64,000 nt of DNA from Echinometra lucunter (Eukaryota; Echinodermata; Echinoidea; Camarodonta; Echinometridae), in assembly GCA_029962745.1 (NCBI GenBank), contig CM057165.1:26790652-26854651 (forward strand), given 5' to 3'. The position numbers and the translations under genes were made by a program. The notes under the pieces were generated by a model. The model saw only the letters and a list, made by a program, of their open reading frames with translations. It ran no database searches and was not told the DNA's origin. Shown one piece after another: positions 32,239 through 44,199 of this stretch; positions within the stretch are counted from its first letter, which is position 1, and each line of letters starts with the position of its first letter.

Positions 32239-32894
32239 GTCTCACCCACCGGAGGTGAAGGTGAGACTAAGGGATCCAAATGGCGTCCATCCGTCGTCTG
32301 TCTGTCGTCCGTCCGTCACAAATGTTAAAGTTTACCTGCAAGACTCTCTTATGACGCATAACTTGGCAACTGTTGGTCCAATTGCAACCAAACTTGGGTG
32401 ATAGATGTACTAGGGGTAACATCATGTTGTGGTGCTGTCGGAGGTCACATGGTGAGGTCAAAGGTCATTTGAGGTTCAAATGTTAGAGTTTACCTGCAAG
32501 ACTCTCTTATGACAAATAACTTTGCAAACGTTGCTCCCTTTTCAACTAAACTTGGGTCATAGATGCACTTGGGGGACCTTCATGTTATAGTGGCATCGGA
32601 TGTCACATGGTAAGGTCAAAGGTCATTTCATTTCAAACGTTAAAGTTTACCTGCAAGACTCTCTTATGATACATAACTTGACACAAGTTGCTGCAATAGC
32701 AACCAAATTTGGGTGATAGATGCACTAGGGGTATGTTCATGCTATTGTGCCGTCGGGTCACATGGTAACGTTAAAGGTCATTTTAGGTCAAACATTAAAG
32801 TTTACCTGCAAGACTTTCTTGTGACATCAAACTTGGTTAGGCATGTACTCTTTCGTGTTATTTTCGTGTTATTTAGTCACGGGTGGGCGAGACA
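32239..32894. mobile_element. Element with TGTCTCACCCACC ends and 158-bp internal tandem repeats
   Basis: It begins TGTCTCACCCACCGG and ends GGGTGGGCGAGACA, an inverted pair. The interior has about 3.3 copies of a ~157-bp unit. TTTACCTGCAAGACT starts at 32331, 32489, 32646 and 32801, each followed by CTTATGA and preceded by AGGTCAAAGGTCATTT. I recall similar GTCTCACCCACC repeats as widespread in marine invertebrates. It is non-coding. Confidence 0.75.
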
Positions 32895-33332
32895 CAATCT
32901 TGCTATTGGCTTGTTTAAGAATATCAAATGACGGAGAAAAATTATATTTTGGTGAGGAAAGGATGGCTTTATTAGGGGAGAAGGGAGGCCATTAACCATT
33001 TTGCAAAATATTACTTAATATGTAATCATATTTTATATGTATAGCAGTAATGCCTGCAGTTAATGTTCAATGAGTAATTTTTCTCCATTTCAAACTTGGA
33101 TTATATTGAAATAATGGTGCTGGAATTTCAATCTTCACGGAAAAATCAGGGAAACTTATACTTTGTTTATGAAATGCTATGAATCTTAATGTATAATTAC
33201 ATAATTTTCATATGATTTTTGTTGTGTGTTGGTGTGTAAATATATCTTATGAATTATCATGATTTATTGTTGTCATTTTGTTAATTTTAGATATTTGATT
33301 TTTTTGTATTTTTCTGTTTTGAATCATTAAAG

Positions 33333-33374
33333 AGAAAGTCTGCAGCTTCTTGGCATGATGTTGATGACTGGACT
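33333..33374 (+). CDS. Possible 42-nt exon of an unidentified gene
   Basis: A pyrimidine-rich tract and ATTAAAG precede AGAAAGTCTGCAGC, and a good donor (GACT|GTGAGT) follows at 33375. One frame is open and hydrophilic (RKSAASWHDVDDWT), and the length is a multiple of three. No neighbouring exons were found within the window and I recognise no protein, so chance remains a real possibility. Confidence 0.25.
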
Positions 33375-33625
33375 GTGAGTTTAAACATGGAGAACATTCT
33401 AAGAGACTGTGCTTTTTTTACGATGTCACCCCTCAGAAGGTATATTTTGAAGAGAAGTTACCTTAGAATCATATTCATAAACATTTTAAATTAAAGTATT
33501 TTAGCTCGATCTGATGTTCTTTGAACAATGAAGAGGCTGTATTTTCATCACCTTTTACTTAGTCCAAAATACCTTACTTTGTAACAGCACAAATTTTTCA
33601 GAAAAAGAAAGAGACAACCCTAGAT

Positions 33626-34042
33626 TAAAGTCCCCAGTTTTCCACGATATGGAAAACGGAAAAATTTCACGGAATTCGGGAAGAACACGGAATTCACGGA
33701 ATTTCACAGAAAACTCGATTTTTCAGGTCAGAAAATTTTGAATTCCGTAAAATACAGTGAAAATCATGGAAAACAAAGCAAAATACAATAAAACAAAACC
33801 GTGCATCAGCGGAAAATCTGGATCAAACCTATTCGCAGTGTTTAGCTTGTGTTCGCCAAGCTTTATCTGCATACTGCATGTGCATGTATATTAGGGTAAC
33901 TTACGTTTTTCTAAGATTGTTACTATTTACAATTGCTTTATCATATGTTTTGTACATGTCACCGAAGAACACGGAATTTGAAGTTTAGAACACTGAAGAA
34001 CACGGAATTTTGATTTTAGAAAACGGAAAACTGGGGACTTTA
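33626..34042. mobile_element. hAT-like non-autonomous element with 18-bp perfect ends
   Basis: TAAAGTCCCCAGTTTTCC at the left and its exact inverse at the right, flanked on both sides by the 8-bp duplication CCCTAGAT (33618-33625 and 34043-34050). The length is 417 bp. Internal repeats of ACGGAATT-type sequence are present and there is no coding frame. An 8-bp duplication fits hAT; the superfamily is inference. Confidence 0.92.
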
Positions 34043-34050
34043 CCCTAGAT

Positions 34051-37000
34051 AAAGTGTTATCTCGTGATAACTTTACCTATTCAGTCTTGTATCTTGATGA
34101 TAGAAAGTCTCATTGTAACATAAGGTATCTTTATGATGGAAGTTATATTATGGTAATATAATTATTTCTTAAGGCAAATACCTCAGTCACACTCTGGAAC
34201 TTACTCCAAACAGACTTACAAATCCCAATTCTTGCCATTCTGGCCATGCTGGGTAATGCATTTTTTCTGGCCTTTTTTTGGGTCTGGTATCAGTCTTATC
34301 ATTGTGAGTGATATCACTCTGCTCTTTCTCTCAGAAGCAGCAGCCAGGGGCAGCGCTATAGGGGGGGGGGTGCCCCTCTATCATTTTTCAGGTGATCAAA
34401 CAAAAGAAAAAAGAAAAATAAGGAGAAACAGAAATATGAGAGTATGGAGGAATAGAGGGCAGGGTCATGCAACTAAATTTATATAATAGCCCTATTTGTT
34501 CATGTTTTAAACATGATAAACTCACCTGTGGTTCTTCCCACTCCCCCCTCCCCCCCCCCCAAAGCAGTAGCAACAAGGCATCAATCAGTACATTATTAAA
34601 GCCTTGTTCACACATGATGCAGGAAAGAATGCAACAGCAAAATAAAAAATTCATTTTTACTTTGTGAAATCCAACTTCTCTCACATATTGTGAATGAGTA
34701 CGGTAGTAAGTAGGTGGTAAATAGAGTAAGAAAAATTAAAAGAAGAATAAACTGCCTCGCACTTGCATAAAATTACTTAGAGATTTGGTGCTACACATAT
34801 GCACACTTCACTCATGCGTGTCTCTAGGCAGTAGTTTTCTTAGGTGGTTTATTGCATCATGTCTGATTAATGCTTACGTCTGTCAGGCTATACAATGCTT
34901 CTGAAATATTTCAGGGATTGATTATGTCTAGCTTTTATACTTGCAGAGAGGAATTGGTATTGGATAATAGTCTCATTTATTGTGAGCAGAGATGAGTAAC
35001 ATATTGAGTATAGATGTGTAGGATATGTTTGACTGGCTTTAACCTGCAGTAGAAGCTACTCCATGTCACACAATACAATTGGTGCAGACATGTGAGCAAA
35101 AGTCAAAGCAAATATTATTATGAAAACATCCATATTTTGTATAAAACAAGATATTAGGGTAAAAATCTGGTGTGTCATTTGCGGCAGAGTTGGTTCTGGT
35201 TATTTTAACAGGAATTATAACCTGAAAATTCAGATAATATGGATTTAAAATAGATATTTACATTTTTACACCTCACATTCAGTAGACCAGTAAGTTATTT
35301 TCATTGATTTTGTTCATTCTGCAGAATGGGGTTCTGTTGAATAGAATATATTCAAATTACTTTCAACTTTGGACAATAATCAAAGCGGAATAGGGGGGGG
35401 GGGGGTGTCATGGGACAGATGATTCATGTCATGTATATGCATTTTTAAGTCAAGAATTACTGGTAATAAAAGTTTGTTGAATTATATAATTTTGTCAGCT
35501 TTGTGCATTTTTTTGTTTACCTCATTGTTTAATTTTTGAAACTTAAATTGATGAGCAGTGTCTCCTCAAAAGTAAGGAAAAGGGAATCATTGATAAATAG
35601 CTAGATAGAGCTGAGAGATAGAAAGAAAGAAAGAAAGAAAGAAAGAGGAAGAAAATTAGAGAGGAAAGGAGAGGAAGAGAGGGTATGAGTGGGAGAGAAA
35701 GAGGGCAATAATAACACTTTGCCATGGCAAACATCAGACCTTCATCATTTAAATGATAGTAGTGAGAAATATATATATGGAAAGACTTTGTATGTATTCC
35801 ATTTATCATACATGGCTTCAGTGCATGTGATTTATGAGACTAGCTATATCCAATCCCTCCATGAATACAATTACATCAACAATTGATTCATTGAAATCAC
35901 TTCAGGAGACCTGTATAATTATTCTCTTAATTGTAATAATTTTACAGTTAGTTAATGCCCAATAGCAACATTTTTACTGCACTAAGATCTTAATCTTGTA
36001 ACAATTATTATGAATATGCTATTGATTCTTTTATTGGAGTTTAAGTCATTGATGATATCATCCATCGTTCTAATATGTGATTTTTTTTTTCAAACTGTGT
36101 TAATGTACAATACATTACATAAATATACTGTATAACAGTGTGTAAAGGAGAAAATTTGATATTTTTAATGATGTATTACTTCTATTTACTATGCATGGTA
36201 TATTGTATGCTGTGTTTAAATCTAGAAATCACTGATGTAGTATGAATTTTTTACCGACAGCTATGAAAAGGACATGGTGAATATCATCAGAATGTGCTGC
36301 CTTAACGCATTGAGTATTTGTCCAATATTAACTCAGGCTGAAGTCTGTAGAAAATGTGTGTCGTACCATAATCAAATTAATCCAACAGGTTTTAAAAGGT
36401 GCTTTATCATTATTTAAATTGATATTGATAGCAATGTTATTATTATTATTGATACTACTACTATTGTTGCTGCTATTACTATTTCTGTTATTTCTATTAC
36501 TAGTGGTCAACTCATTGTCTCTTTGGGACAGCTTTCCATAGTAAGCAAGGTTTTGGAAACAATCAGATATCCGTTGCTCGGTGTCAGACGCATGGACAAT
36601 GCACATCGTTTCCTGTTCGTCTCGACTCATAGTTACTGACCGGACATTATTAATCATCGACTTCCTCCCCTACATGCTCTTCATGAAAAATAGCGTTAAC
36701 ATTGAGAATTAAATCCATCCAGAAATAGGTAGGTGATGGTATGGCTTATTGGATCAAGTAGGAGTCCTAGGGTTCTTCAGCACATGGCTCCAGCGACAAT
36801 TTCTCAGAAGTTATTTTCCAACACGAACTGTTGCCCTTGAATCCTGCGGTTCTTGTTTAAAACTATAACCTACCTAACCTTTACCCATAATCCTAAACCT
36901 AATGTAAAACCCAATGCCAACCCTATGTCTTACCATTTAACATTGATGAAATAATGCTTGGGCAAATTTAGGCATAGCATCTAGCATCGGATAGGTAGGT

Positions 37001-37880
37001 TCATTGTGACAAGCATCCATCATGTATCACATTGTTTCTTGGGTAAATTATGGTTAAGCTGAAGATGCCTTTGCAAAAATGTTGATGCATAGATCTTCCC
37101 ATGAACCTTTTTTTTTTTTTTTTTTTAAACACAAAGGTCCTATCCACATTCACCCTATTCATTCAGTGCTGGCAATCACTCTAGTTTTAATTATTATTTT
37201 TTTAATGTATGTTTTTCTTTGCACACTACCCGGTAGGTTATTGGCAGGTAAAAGATGATAGTTACACTTAGTTGAAAAGCCACATTCCAGAAGTGCCACA
37301 GTTTTGCTAAGAAGCCTTACCCTCAAGCATAGGGTCCAAGCTCTATGTAGGTTTTCTGAGAACTGAGGCAGAACACAGTTTAATTAGGAGAAGGATTAGG
37401 ATTCTCTGAGGATTGGATTGCATTACTGCCCTCTTGTGCTGAAACAGAAAGAAGTGTCCATCTTGTCAACAATTTGACAGTTTTAGTATTATCTGGTTCT
37501 CTTGGTCAAACTGGTGATAGTCTTTTCTCAGAGTCAAGAAATCTTTTAATCTACTGTAAAGTGTAAGGAAGGAAACATTTTGTATATATGTGTGAATACA
37601 TAACTGCCCAATTCAGAAGTGTTAATTACATTATGTTACAAACACCTGTCAGCGAGCAAAGAAATATGCACACCTTGTACTTCCTTCACTGGTGCATGTA
37701 GGCCTTATTTATTATATTGTTGTTTTAATTGAATAAACACACATTATTTTTAATGAATTGAACACAAATTTTGTACAGTTTGTATTAAAACTGATTATAC
37801 TAGGGCCTATTTGTATATATCAGCAAGATATGGTAACCTTGGTAGTCGCTAATGTGTGTTTGATTGTTAATAATAGTCAT
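34051..37880. other. No gene seen
   Basis: Non-coding, with a G-run beside a C-run (34361, 34542), another G-run at 35394 and a (GAAA)n microsatellite at about 35621-35646. Short triplet-rich stretches lie near 36430-36500. Confidence 0.55.
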
Positions 37881-38162
37881 TTTTATATAACACCTAAATA
37901 GATCCCTGTAATTTGATTGGTTGTTTGATATTGATCATTTGTCCATTGCACTATGACGTCATCATTCGTGCAATTGTGGCTCCATTTACCATGCAATCTT
38001 GGATCCATACGATTTGCTCCATTGCACGAACGCCGAGAGCCCGGCACACTACGTACATAAAATGCTTGCGTTTGCAGTGTGTACCACGAACAGTGCGCTA
38101 GCGCATTTTTTATACGCTATTGATTTATTGCGATTTGATCTATTTTTAGGTGTCATATAAAA
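37881..38162. mobile_element. Inverted-repeat-bounded segment (TATATAACACCTAAATAGATC)
   Basis: TTTTATATAACACCTAAATA at the left pairs with the inverted TATTTTTAGGTGTCATATAA at the right (two or three differences). The interior is more GC- and CpG-rich than its surroundings. It abuts the palindrome at 38162. Confidence 0.65.
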
Positions 38163-38328
38163 CAAATAATGAATGTTTTTTCATTTGTGCAATGGACAGA
38201 ATATTCCATTCGGTGAAAGATGAAATTATTGATCCATTCAACGAGGCTGTGCCTCGTTGAATGGATCATTTCATCTTTCACCTCATGAAATATTCTGTCC
38301 ATTGCACTCATAAACATTCATTATTTGT
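38162..38328. repeat. 167-bp near-perfect palindrome
   Basis: The arms run from ACAAATAATGAATG to a GAGGC-TGT-GCCTC centre and back, with few mismatches and a few bases' length difference. It directly follows the preceding inverted-repeat segment, so the two may form one composite element. Confidence 0.88.
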
Positions 38329-40565
38329 ATAATATGTTGCCATCTATCTAGAAATAGTATATTCCGAGATGCACAAGAAAATGTAGAAGAGATAACAGAG
38401 TTCAGATGAGTGTCCTTGTGTCAAGTAATGGTATTGTTAAAAGTGATAGGATTTCAACTTGGATTTGAAGGTTTTGAAGGTATATTTGTTGTAGTAGTAT
38501 ATCTTTGAATCCTTCTCAGGGTGGTAAGCTAAAGCAGTGTTTCTATCCTGGTTCTCATTTCATATAATTCCTTCAGTTTCTTATTTCTTGGATTTGGATC
38601 CTGTCCTGATTAGGGAGTGCTTTAGATTCTGCCCAAGTTTTCTCCATACCTGATATGGTCAGAATGAATTAAAGATGGACCACTTTCTGAATGTTATCCT
38701 GTCTTCTAATTCAGACCTATGGGTATTAACCTGCTGAGCACGATTTGATTTCAGTTTGACGTACATTTCCCGTAGACGCCAGTCTGAGTTATCGTGGGTT
38801 TAGTGTTCAAACGGGTTAACCTTATTTGGAAGTGTATCAGTATTTTGCTTATATGGAGTAGATTTCATACTAAACTTTTTGATTGTATTGGTGATTTATT
38901 CAAATGTATTCCAAAAGTAAATTGATTTAACAACAGGTAATAACAGATAAGTCTGATTTGTGATTAAAAGGTATTACACCAGGTAACTCATAAGGAGAAA
39001 CACAGTAGTTCCATTAAAACTCTTCTGTTTTTGAGCAGACAATCTATTCAGCAAGTAGAGCACAGTTAAAAGGGTTCACTGACATTCCATTTAACCTAGG
39101 AAGTCTGTCATCTCTACTGCACTCTAGTTCTTAGAAGATGAGGGGAGTAATCCTATAGGGTAGCTACCATGCTATAATTAGATTTTGTCTTCTACCGGTT
39201 TACCTCTCTGTCTCTCTCTATTGGTGCATCTCCATTAACCTGAACAAGCCTTGAGCATGAGATGTATCAATACAGTGCTTCTTGAGAATAAAGCTACAAA
39301 TCTGCATCCATTGGCCCTGAGTCAAGCTATGACTGATTGTCTCAGAAATTAATCTGAATGTCAGAACCAGGATGACCAGACACCCCAGATTTTACCGGAC
39401 CATCCTGTATTTCAGCCATTTGTCCTGCATCCCAAATCAACCCTCCGGGATGCCATTTTGTCCCATATTTCTTTATGATTGTTTGATGATATTATTGTTG
39501 AATGGTAATATCATTGATATATCTACCAAAAACAGATACATGACATTCATACACATGCATAAAAAGTGCATGCTCAAGCAGAAAATTCTCAATTTTTTCG
39601 TCTTGCCATCTGGCCCTGTGAGGTCAAGACCCAAAAGAGAATTCAGCATTCAGAATCTGGTCAACCTGTTCAGAACATGTAATCCAATTGCATCTTCAGT
39701 GGTGAATTCAGGCCAGTTAGTGAGCTACTTCACAATCAAGCCTTAGCTTGCTTGGAATAGCAGCTCCAGCTAATATCCCTTGCATGCAAGTGTAATACTA
39801 GTAGTCCATTATTGAATCTGCATTGTCACTGCAAATTAGCTTGAGTTTGTTGTGATAGGGCTAATGACGACAGGTCTATGATATTATGATGTAAGGTGGG
39901 TGTACAATATCTTCCATGAACCACATTTCCCCCTACAGCATTGTGTTGGTGAGTAATAACTACCCCCTGCCTCTTGGCTAGGGTAATAGTTTAGGCAATA
40001 AGCCAGGAGACTGAAAAGGCCTCAGGGTACGATGTGACATCAATGCCCCATATCACTTCTATGTTTCGTAATATAGCCATCTATTACAGAAATGCTTTTT
40101 GGCAATTAAATGAAAGTTCTTGCTTGTGCTTTCTCTCTTGCTCTTTCTGGAATTCTCCCCCCTCCCCCATTTTTTTTATTTTGGTCTCTCTCTCCCCACA
40201 TGTTTTTATGAATGAGGCTTAGTTTCATTATGTCCATTCAAATCTGTTTATTATTCCTATTTTGTTGTTGTTTTATTTTCATTTTTATACATTTTTTTGT
40301 GGATGATAATACCAGTCAAGTCTTAACAGATATGGATAACATTAGCATTCTCATCATTTTGTATTGGGCTTTGTATTAGTTATGCTTTGTAGTACAGTAA
40401 TATATAAATATGAAATTTTTTAATGGATCAGTCTAAGTAGTCACAGTTCATTAGAGTAAACATGAATTGAATATATTCTTCAAGGAAAAATATGTGTAGA
40501 GTGATTCAGTTGTATATAAGATGTTTGTGTCAGATAGATTTGTGAGTTGTTTTGATACGTCTTCA
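38329..40565. other. No gene seen
   Basis: Non-coding. At 39368-39480 the text CCAGGATGACCAGACACCCC...CGGACCATCCTGTATTT resembles the end of an old repeat element, but no boundaries could be set. Confidence 0.5.
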
Positions 40566-40699
40566 GGGCTGTGTTTCACGAAACCGTCATAAGTCTAACT
40601 TCTTGGACATCCCATTGAAACGTGTGTTGTAGAATTAACACGCGTTTCGATGGGATGTCCATGAACTCAGACTTATGACGGTTTCGTGAAATGCAGCCC
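40566..40699. mobile_element. Palindromic MITE, GGGCTGTGTTTCA family, copy 2
   Basis: GGGCTGTGTTTCACGAAACC...GGACATCCCATTGAAACG to an AATTAACACGCG centre and back to AAATGCAGCCC. It is the best-preserved of the three copies. Confidence 0.9.
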
Positions 40700-41360
40700 A
40701 AATGATTAGATCTATTTTCCACTACTTGTTCTGGTTAACACTGTACTTTTGGTTCAAGGCCATTACCTCAAAAAGTGAGTGATATAAGGGCTTTATTCAC
40801 CTGTTGGTTGTGAAGTCCTTGTGCATTACCCAGATAAGTCTGTGATGTTAATGCTGTGCATACATAAAACATTTTAAATGGGAAATTTTGCTTCTCTAAA
40901 TTAATACTTTGCCAGAGACGTAGAATAGAAAAAGAACTGCACTTTCCTCGTCAAATATAAGCTGTGTCCCAGTTTCAATTGGGTACCTACAATTGTGGTT
41001 ACCTTGTCACGCAATTCTAGCAAAATGTGCACACGGTATAATACATATCATATACCTTATTCTAAGATTCTAGGCCTCTGATTGGTCAAAGAGGCAGTCA
41101 TGGAAACCGCTAGCTGACTGCCGGGCATATAGCGAAAAAACTATTGACTGGGCATGATAGTTCAACCTCCATGTACAATACAAAAGTACATGGTTTGTTA
41201 CACGCTAGCTCTAGAGAAGTAGGCCGGTTAATATGCGCGTAAGTATCTTACGCATGTATATTTGCTCATTGTGAAAATTTAATTACTTTAATTTCTCTGA
41301 CTTGTAGCACGACAACTTCATTTTAATGCCTTAATTTAGCATAAATTAATTGGGATGCGG

Positions 41361-41533
41361 TATATAAAACAAATATTGACTGCTTATTTTTTGGGTCACG
41401 ATTAAAACTATAGCTTCTCAGAGATCCCGAGACTACTATGCCCCTCGACTTCGTCTCGGGACATAGTACAGTTTCGAGATCACATTGGGCTATAGTTCCA
41501 ACCATGCCCCTCAAAGTAGTCAATATTTGTATA
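41361..41533. repeat. Imperfect palindrome (foldback)
   Basis: TATATAAAACAAATATTGAC pairs with TAGTCAATATTTGTAT, and inside CTATAG/CTATAG and CCCGAGAC.../GTCTCGGG also pair. The upstream 41040-41240 segment contains a related TATTGACTGGGCATGATAGT phrase, so a larger old element may be present. Confidence 0.7.
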
Positions 41534-41599
41534 TTGTACAGTCTACCGTGCGCCACAACTGCAATGCGCGAACCACATCTACGTCATACCTCATACTCA

Positions 41600-43490
41600 A
41601 ATTTTTAGGTCAACCCTTGACTAATCGCAAATAATTTGCCAAAATGCATTTAACCATTGTGTAATCACTTTAAAAAGTGTCATTCAGCCAGAAATTCCAA
41701 TTAACACTGTAATGAGTTGCTAGAAGAGTATCAGTTGAGGCCCAGTAAGACTGACCAATGCATTCAGAATTGCCTACAAGATGCGGATAGTTAGAGGTAG
41801 CATAACTTAAACCATGCTTTCCATTTGAATGCATTTTCTAAGTATTCTCATTGATTGGGTAAGGCATTGTGATGTAACCTTGATCTTATGTCTTCTCCTA
41901 ACTGAATCAACTTTGAAACCTCTGCCAGCTAGATGATGACGACCTTTGGTTAATTGTTAACAGATGTCAAAATAATGGCAGAAAAATCACTGGAGATTTT
42001 ATTCAATATTTCAGCCAAGGTCTACTATGCAAATTTCTTTATATTGGGCAATTTGTCCATGACATGTTGCAGAACGGTTTATTCGGGACATTGTTTTCAT
42101 TTAATGAAGCTGATATGAAAATTTGTTTATGTTGTTATTACAGTTACCACAATGATTATTGTTCTGAATGATTTTAAGTTGCTTTTTTTCTCAGTATGTC
42201 TTTGGACAAAGATGTAGTTCTGAAGATAAAGCAATCTATTCATAATCATTACTCATATCTAGAGGCATTGTTTTGTTTATTTTTTTTCAATTGAAACGTT
42301 TGTATGTATGAAACATGTGATTTCTGTAAAATTCAAGTGATGAAAAATACATGAATAAGTTTTCAGTATTTCCAATACAAATAATTCACCCAGGACCATC
42401 ACAAGGTCACCTTAATTTGTGATCAAGGCCTAAACCTTAACTGTAATGCTAGCCTAAAGTGAGGAAAATTGTATCAAAGCCAAGAAATACTCCATTGAAG
42501 TTAAGAGATAGAGCAGTGTCATTGTGTCACATGTATACTTAATGAGGATACAGATAATTATTGAAAGCAAGGAGAAACATTTGATAGTAAGTCATGCCAA
42601 AAATGTTGCCATGTATGTGTTAGAGATGCTATGGTGATAATTTATACTTAACAATAACATGAGGCCACTGTTGTGTCTTTGACTGAATTGAATTTCCTTA
42701 CAGGTCTATAAATATGCTGGTTTATCTTTTATATTTAGTTTGTGAGGGAACTTACGGAGGTTATTTAAAGAAATATGTGCCTGCATGTTTGTGAACATGC
42801 CGATGTATTTTTACTCGAATTTGTAGAAATCCTGATACTTTTCTGATATCATTCTTAACTTTCCACTTGAGTCAAGACTAGAGGTAAAATTCAAATGATA
42901 TATAATACAAGGACATATATAGCCATTAAAAAAGGAGTTTGTCGTGGGGACAGCTTTAATTACAATAGAAATGAAGTGTCATTTAATGTTTGTTTTGTCA
43001 CAGTTTATACTTGGTGGTACTCACTTGATTCTATTCTAAAAGAATGTTTCAGTGGCGTAAATTTGTATTTCTCTTCAATGTGGTATGCTATGAATGAGTT
43101 AAATGTTTATGCTGATGCTAGAAAAGTCATTAAGTGCGTGTTACCAAATGAGTTTAATTAAAAGTTCACATTGTTATGAATTTTTAAATCTTATTTTTTA
43201 TAGGGGGCTTGATAGTCTGATGGAACTGCAATTATGGATGATTTCTCTGAATCCATAGATTATTCTGTTGCTGTATATTGTGTATTTATTTTATGCATAA
43301 TTATGTTTTCATGGATTGTCAAATGCAAATGTAGGAATTGATACTAGCCTTTCCTGTTTTGGTTTTTTGATGAAACAGTTCATAGATGTAAACAGGGAAA
43401 TGAGTGTATGGTGTAATTTCCAGCAATTCTTTGTCATGTGACAAGTGTTTCCTCTAGGAAGTCTTTGGTCACTTACAAAGTAATTGTCAT
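41600..43490. other. No gene seen
   Basis: Non-coding. An 88-residue frame at 42895-43161 has no recognisable domain. Confidence 0.5.
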
Positions 43491-43492
43491 GA

Positions 43493-43669
43493 TATCGATG
43501 CATGGTAAAGACCAAATACAGTCAAACAATAACAAGGAAATACAGTGCTTCCATGTTGAAGTTGGGTATAAAATTTTTGATATATCGATGCATGGTAAAG
43601 ACCAAATATAGTCAAACAATAACAAGGAAATATAGTGCTTCCATGTTGAAGTTGGGTATAAAATTTTTG
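43493..43669 (+). repeat. Tandem duplication, 90-bp period
   Basis: TATCGATGCATGGTAAAGAC...GTTGGGTATAAAATTTTTG occurs twice, with only two or three differences. The short open frames here exist because the copies repeat in frame. Confidence 0.92.
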
Positions 43670-43980
43670 CTAAAAGATATGTCGGGGTTTTCTCAGACAT
43701 TGAATCATATGATTTTAATGTTATGATCAGGAATTTGTCACCCCTATACTACTCCCATTGAGGGGGGGGGGGGAGGTATTATTATAGCCAAGAAAACACA
43801 CTGGTATTACATGGCAAGAAAATTGGTAATCAGTGGATGGTGAAGTCTAGAATGTTGCAAAGGGGTGACTTCACAGTTTTCCCCTGCAGTTAAGAGGAAA
43901 TAACTGTAATGATTGAGTTGTGGTGGACATCCTGTCGAAAACGTCAGCTACTCCTAAGTTAACATCCTGGAGACCAAATG

Positions 43981-44199
43981 GGTAAGCACTATATAGGTAC
44001 CAATCCTGCAGACGCAAGCTGAAACCCTAACCCTAATCCTAACCCTAATCCAAACCATAACCCTAACCCTAACCCTAACCCTAACCCTAACCCTAACCCT
44101 AATCCTAACCCTAATCCTAATCCTAATCCTAACCCTACGAATACTTAAGAATATTTATGAGCTTGCGTCTGCAGGATTGGTGCCTATATAGTGCTTACC
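43981..44199. mobile_element. MITE-like element carrying a telomere-type CCCTAA array
   Basis: A 40-bp left arm (GGTAAGCACTATATAGG...CGCAAGCT) and its inverse at the right agree at 39 of 40 positions. Between them, 44022-44137 is a (CCCTAA)n array with CCTAAT-type variants, the metazoan telomere motif. No clear target duplication was found. The surrounding sequence has its own GACATCCTG-based short repeats. Confidence 0.88.
44022..44137 (+). repeat. Interstitial telomere-type repeat (CCCTAA)n
   Basis: About 19 units, mostly CCCTAA with some TCCTAA; read on minus they are TTAGGG. It is enclosed by the 40-bp inverted arms. Confidence 0.95.

Noticed and set aside
34347..34561. Possible hAT-like element starting CAGGGGCAGCGCTATAG
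   Set aside because: The flanking GCAGCAGC/GCAGTAGC match is only 7 of 8 and the right end does not mirror the left.
36238..36416. Plus-strand frame after an acceptor-like TTTTTTACCGACAG (SYEKDMVNIIRMCC...)
   Set aside because: No credible donor follows and it runs to a stop; no similarity recognised.
39368..39746. 124-residue frame
   Set aside because: Its start overlaps a probable old repeat (CCAGGATGACCAGACACCCC...), and the rest has no recognisable content.
42895..43161. 88-residue frame with an almost gene-like composition
   Set aside because: No domain, no splice context and no repeat of the frame elsewhere.
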